From Rickettsia felis URRWXCal2 (GTDB lineage: Bacteria > Pseudomonadota > Alphaproteobacteria > Rickettsiales > Rickettsiaceae), in contig CP000053.1 in the NCBI GenBank assembly GCA_000012145.1, forward strand, positions 1 through 64,000: a stretch of DNA of 64,000 nucleotides, in the 5' to 3' direction. Shown here piece by piece: positions 60,072 to 64,000 of this stretch. The notes beneath the pieces are model-generated. The model was not told the DNA's origin. It worked only from the letters and a program-made list of their open reading frames with translations, and did no database searches. Numbering within the stretch: the first letter of the stretch is position 1; each line of letters starts with the position of its first letter. Both the position numbers and the translations under genes were made by a program.

Positions 60072-61469
60072 TCAATCTTCATTTAGAAACTTAACTATCT
60101 CCTCAACTACTTTCTTAGCATCGCCGAATAACATAAAAGTATTATCGTGATAAAATAGCTCATTTTCTATACCTGCATATCCTGAAGCCATAGAGCGTTT
60201 AATAAACAAAATAGTACGTGCTTTTTCGACATCTAGTACCGGCATACCATAAATCGGACTACTCGGGTCATTTTTAGCAGCAGGATTAGTTACGTCATTT
60301 GCTCCAATTACAAGCACTACGTCGGTGGTAGCAAAATCTCTATTAATCTCTTCAAGCTCAAGCACTTTCTCATAATCTATATTAGCTTCCGCAAGTAAAA
60401 CATTCATATGTCCAGGCATTCTACCTGCTACCGGATGTACGGCAAAACGTACATTAATATCCGAACGTTCCAATATATCAACCATCTCTTTTATGATATG
60501 CTGAGACTGGGCTACTGCCATACCGTAACCTGGAACAATTATCACTGATGATGCATTAAGTAGTAAATGTGCCGCATCTTCAGGGCAGCTTGTTTTTGCT
60601 ATTTTATCGTCGTCTATATCCTTGTTAATCCCGGTAGATGCAGGCAAAAATGCCCCAAAAATAACCTTGATTAATGAACGATTCATAGCCCTGCACATTA
60701 TATAGCTAAGTATAGCTCCGCTACTGCCGACCAATGCTCCGGTAATAATGAGTAGGCTATTGCTAAGCGTAAAGCCGATACCGGCTGCTGCAAAACCTGA
60801 ATAAGAATTTAGCATCGATACTATAACCGGCATATCTGCACCGCCTACCGGTATTATTAGTAATACTCCGATTAACAGTGATAAAAAAACTATTAGATTA
60901 AATAAAAATATACTCTCTGAACGAATAAATAATATTATCAGAAGAACTAATATTATTGCCGTTAATAGGCATATATATTGCTGACCGTAGAATTTTAACG
61001 GGCTACTTTTCATTAAGCCTTGTAGTTTTAGAAAAGCTATAACCGAACCGCTAAAAGTTAACGCTCCTATAGAAACTCCGAGCGATATTTCGATTAATGA
61101 ATTAATCGGTAAACTTCCTGCTATTCCTATAGAAAAATTTTCAGGAGCAAGTATCGTAGCGTAAGCTACAAATACCGCAGCAAGACCAACAAAAGAGTGA
61201 AATCCGGCAACTAATTGAGGCATTGCCGTCATGGAGATTTTAAGTGCAATAATCCCTCCGATTATCCCGCCTAATAATATGGTTGCTATAATGGGTAATT
61301 TATGATTAAAATCCGGGAGGAAAAAAGTAACGCCGACTGCTATCACCATTCCCAAGATACCTATGGTACTGCCTAAACGTGCTTGTTTCTGTGAAGATAA
61401 AAACTTTAGCGACAGAATAAAACAAACAGCCGCAACTAAGTATAATAACTGGATAATTTGTAGGGACAT
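60072..61469 (-). CDS. pntB: NAD(P) transhydrogenase subunit beta
   Basis: Membrane and NADP(H)-binding subunit of proton-translocating transhydrogenase. 465 residues: about nine membrane segments up to residue 265, then domain III with VIIVPGYGMAVAQSQHIIKEM, FAVHPVAGRMPGHMNVLLAEA and VLVIGANDVTNPAAKNDPSS. pntA is not adjacent in this window; a palindromic repeat and an OmpW-like gene lie upstream. Confidence 0.95.
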   Translation of the reverse strand: MSLQIIQLLYLVAAVCFILSLKFLSSQKQARLGSTIGILGMVIAVGVTFFLPDFNHKLPIIATILLGGIIGGIIALKISMTAMPQLVAGFHSFVGLAAVFVAYATILAPENFSIGIAGSLPINSLIEISLGVSIGALTFSGSVIAFLKLQGLMKSSPLKFYGQQYICLLTAIILVLLIILFIRSESIFLFNLIVFLSLLIGVLLIIPVGGADMPVIVSMLNSYSGFAAAGIGFTLSNSLLIITGALVGSSGAILSYIMCRAMNRSLIKVIFGAFLPASTGINKDIDDDKIAKTSCPEDAAHLLLNASSVIIVPGYGMAVAQSQHIIKEMVDILERSDINVRFAVHPVAGRMPGHMNVLLAEANIDYEKVLELEEINRDFATTDVVLVIGANDVTNPAAKNDPSSPIYGMPVLDVEKARTILFIKRSMASGYAGIENELFYHDNTFMLFGDAKKVVEEIVKFLNED

Positions 61470-61496
61470 AGGTGGATTTATTTAATAATTTGGAAA

Positions 61497-61588
61497 CGTC
61501 ATTGCGAGTAGCCGTAGGCTGCGTGGCAATCTCGTCAAACATCCTGAGATTGCTTCGTCAATTACTTCGTAATTTCCTCGCAATGACG
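61497..61588. repeat. Family B palindrome upstream of pntB
   Basis: CGTCATTGCGAGTAGCCGTAGG to CCTCGCAATGACG, 92 bp, between pntB and the OmpW-like gene. Confidence 0.85.
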
Positions 61589-61596
61589 AGAGATTT

Positions 61597-62331
61597 TTAA
61601 AAAGTAAATCCTATACCTATAGAAACTATTAAAGGATTAAGTTTAACTTTAGAGGTCACGGTTTTAGTACCTACTAAATTCGGTTTATACTCAAGTTTAG
61701 GATTTAAGAAAAATTGTCTTACGTCAATATTGATTAAAGTATCATCTTTAGCATAAAAATCTACACCTATTTGTCCGACTAGACCGTGTCCGTTTCTAAT
61801 TTTAAGACCGGTAGCTTGAGTAAGCATGTAAGAACCGTGATAACCTACACCGACATACGGTCTTATCCCGCCGTAAGGAGCTATATGGAATTGTCCGGTA
61901 ACCGTTGCAGGGATCATATAAATAGGTTTATTTTTTCCTAGTTTGACATTATTAACGCCATAATTATGAGCAACGGCTGCAAGGGATGTATATTTAGTGC
62001 GTAAAACATTAAAGCCAAGCGATAATTCAGTAGCTAAATAATTGTTAAAGAATATAGTAGTGGATGCATCACCTCCATAACCGTTTTTTGCAACTTCTCC
62101 TACTGGAACAGGTTGAGGAGAGGTCGGAGTAGGTAATCCCTTTTGCTTAGCACTTGAAAAAACACCTCCTAGACGCATCTTGAAAACTAAACTTCCTTCG
62201 TTTTCGTAATACGGTGTACTATCATAGTCAGGAGCAGAATCTACATCATCATACATGCTTTTAGCAAAACTATTAATACTTATGCTGGATACAAACAAAA
62301 TTATCCCTAATTTTTTCACTATTCTTAACAT
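61597..62331 (-). CDS. OmpW-like outer-membrane beta-barrel protein
   Basis: 244 residues. Signal peptide [23 protein letters not shown]. An eight-strand barrel pattern follows: [72 protein letters not shown] strand, ending [10 protein letters not shown] with terminal Phe. This is the OmpW family pattern; transport of small hydrophobic molecules is the family guess. Confidence 0.8.
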
Positions 62332-62486
62332 ATTAATTATAACCTTTACTTGCTTAAAATTGATTACCGTATTATTATATAAAATTTTTGTTTATATATT
62401 TATACCATTTTCATAAAAGATAGAATTCTTTTATGCTAAAAGTCAAGACATTTAAGTAAAATTATAGAAATTATTGGAGCATATTA

Positions 62487-63371
62487 ATGAATGATGCATT
62501 AAAAACATATTTAACCGGTATAGGTTGGTTTTTACTTAGTTTAGTAAGTAGTAGTGCCAATGATGTAATGTCTAAATATCTTGGGACTCGTTTACATAGC
62601 TTTGAAGTAGCTTTTTTCCGCTTCTTTTTCAGTAGCATAGTTTTACTACCTTTTGTTTTTTATCATGGTAAAAATACCTTAAAAACAAGTCGTCCTTTTG
62701 TACATATATTAAGAGGATTATTATTATTTTTCGGTATGACTTCCTGGACTTACGGTCTTACCATAGCTCCCGTTACTACCGCAACCGTTGTAAGTTTTTC
62801 TATCCCTTTATTTACTTTAATACTTGCCGTATTTTTTCTTAACGAAAATATTATTTGGCAAAGATGGGTAGTTACCGTAGTAGGATTTATAGGGCTTGTT
62901 GTTACACTTAAACCTCATACCGAGGATTTTAACCCCGAAATTTTGTATTTTGTATTAGCGGCTATTTCATTTGCTATGCTTGACATTATTAATAAAAAAT
63001 TCGTAATAAAAGAATCGATGATCAGTATGCTATTTTATTCGGCAATAGTAACTGCTGTAGTATCATTGCCTGTTGCATCGCAATATTGGCTAACCCCTAG
63101 CGGTTTTGAATTAGCTTTATTATTTGTACTAGGTAGTAGCGGTAGTTTAATATTATTCTTCCTACTTAAAGCTTTTTCCATGGTAGATGCAACCGCTACC
63201 GCTCCTTATAGATATTTAGAGCTGGTGATTTCGGCAATAGCGGCATATTTCATATTTAGTGAGTTTCCCGATAAAAGTACACTTCATGGAGCAGTAATAA
63301 TAATTCCTGCTACCTTATTTATAATATACTCCGAAAAAAAAGCTATGAGTAGAAAACATGAATCGCAGTAA
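62487..63371 (+). CDS. sam: S-adenosylmethionine uptake transporter (EamA/DMT family)
   Basis: Inner-membrane carrier of 294 residues with ten membrane segments in two EamA halves ([51 protein letters not shown]; second half from about 150). It closely resembles the R. prowazekii RP076 protein shown to import SAM, including length and both termini (recalled, not aligned). Imported SAM would feed methyltransferases such as the PKMT2-like enzyme here. Followed by an overlapping MFS gene. Confidence 0.85.
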   Translation: MNDALKTYLTGIGWFLLSLVSSSANDVMSKYLGTRLHSFEVAFFRFFFSSIVLLPFVFYHGKNTLKTSRPFVHILRGLLLFFGMTSWTYGLTIAPVTTATVVSFSIPLFTLILAVFFLNENIIWQRWVVTVVGFIGLVVTLKPHTEDFNPEILYFVLAAISFAMLDIINKKFVIKESMISMLFYSAIVTAVVSLPVASQYWLTPSGFELALLFVLGSSGSLILFFLLKAFSMVDATATAPYRYLELVISAIAAYFIFSEFPDKSTLHGAVIIIPATLFIIYSEKKAMSRKHESQ

Positions 63372-64000
63372 GCTAGTATTTTCAAGCGGAATCGCTAACA
63401 CTTTTGAATGGTATGATTATGTATTATTCGGTTATTTTGCACCCATAATAGGAGCAAAATTTTTTCCGAATGATGATGCTAATACTTCTTTACTGCAAGC
63501 TTTTTTAGTATTTGCTATAGGTTATTTGGCAAGACCGTTAGGCGGCATATTTTTTGGTGTTATTGGTGATAGATTTGGACGCAAAGTAGCCTTAACTAGT
63601 GCATTATTTTGCATGTCTGCCCCAACCGTATTAATAGGAATATTACCAACTTACCATACTATAGGTATAACTGCGACTATATTAATGATTTGTGTACGAA
63701 TTCTACAAGGATTATCAATGGGAGGAGCTTTAACCGGTTCTATTTCTTTTGTTATTGAACATACTAGCCATAAACACCGAGGCTTTACCGGTAGTATTTC
63801 AACGTCTAGTATATGCTCCGGTTTATTGCTTGGTTCTTTTGTTTCTTATATCGTTAAGAATATCCTAACAGCTTCACAATTTGATAGTTTTGGCTGGAGA
63901 ATACCTTTTTTACTTGGATTTTTTATTCTTTTTGCATCATTTTATATTAAAAAAAATACACACGAAACACCGAATTTTAAAAATCTAAGAGAGCAGAAAA
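63358..64000 (+). CDS. MFS transporter, ProP/metabolite:H+ symporter type (partial)
   Basis: Starts [20 protein letters not shown], overlapping the sam gene by 14 bp, and is cut by the window end after 214 codons. Typical MHS motifs: [36 protein letters not shown] (MFS loop 2-3 signature), [20 protein letters not shown]. Substrate probably an osmolyte or organic acid (family-level inference). Confidence 0.85.
   Translation, partial: MNRSKLVFSSGIANTFEWYDYVLFGYFAPIIGAKFFPNDDANTSLLQAFLVFAIGYLARPLGGIFFGVIGDRFGRKVALTSALFCMSAPTVLIGILPTYHTIGITATILMICVRILQGLSMGGALTGSISFVIEHTSHKHRGFTGSISTSSICSGLLLGSFVSYIVKNILTASQFDSFGWRIPFLLGFFILFASFYIKKNTHETPNFKNLREQK

Overview
The window is chromosomal DNA from a Rickettsia (obligate intracellular alphaproteobacterium). 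The evidence is the strong A+T bias and a gene order I recognise from Rickettsia: ppsR, trxA, a capsule-type ABC pair, lpxA-fabZ-lpxD, sca1, the F0 ATP synthase genes, carD, an OmpB-type lysine methyltransferase, recF, secB, ctrA, pntB and the SAM transporter. Dozens of short palindromic repeats of the Rickettsia type support this, many of them inside genes. Base 1 is the start codon of ppsR, so the window may begin at a conventional genome numbering origin. The two insertion sequences, patatin and ankyrin genes, toxin-antitoxin pair, lipase-NTPase-TPR gene and folate gene remnants suggest a gene-rich lineage (transitional or Ixodes-symbiont-like) rather than the typhus group. I do not name a species.

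Layout. 1-6264: ppsR, trxA, ABC exporter ATPase and permease, and a large multi-domain flavoprotein carrying several in-frame palindromic insertions. 6426-8937: lipid A genes lpxA, fabZ and lpxD on the minus strand. 9457-15832: accessory block with a patatin interrupted by a stop codon, a small ORF behind a heavily structured leader, an ankyrin/F-box-like protein, tRNA-Phe, dusB, a decayed polysaccharide deacetylase and a Phd/RelE toxin-antitoxin pair. 15840-20513: minus-strand operon comEC (frameshifted), cca, znuA-like and tsaE. 20794-25905: Sca1 autotransporter. 26143-30647: tRNA-Glu and a broken lipase-NTPase-TPR gene. 30640-33225: F0 ATP synthase genes. 33416-38823: DsbA-like lipoprotein, carD, PKMT2-like methyltransferase, recF and a CADD-like pABA synthase. 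38833-41330: folate genes, with folKP intact and folA and folB broken. 41384-47138: Rickettsia hypothetical proteins, a SCO homologue without its copper cysteines, AlgH and CvpA. 47449-53755: a second decayed Sca-type autotransporter, an IS256 remnant, an IS21 element and a tiny ORF. 54547-64000: porin, dcd, secB, ctrA, queF, trcR, pntB, OmpW-like protein, SAM transporter and the start of an MFS transporter.

How the genes work together. The core genes serve the envelope (lipid A, surface polysaccharide export, autotransporters, porins), energy (F0, transhydrogenase), cell-cycle control (CtrA, TrcR) and host exploitation (SAM uptake feeding methylation of surface proteins, autotransporters, ankyrin and patatin effectors). 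The accessory genes are mostly eroding: I see lesions in patatin, the deacetylase, comEC, the lipase-NTPase-TPR gene, folA, folB, the second autotransporter and istA. Palindromic elements are the dominant force reshaping genes here. They are nested in each other, inserted in frame within proteins, and supply the N or C termini of several proteins.
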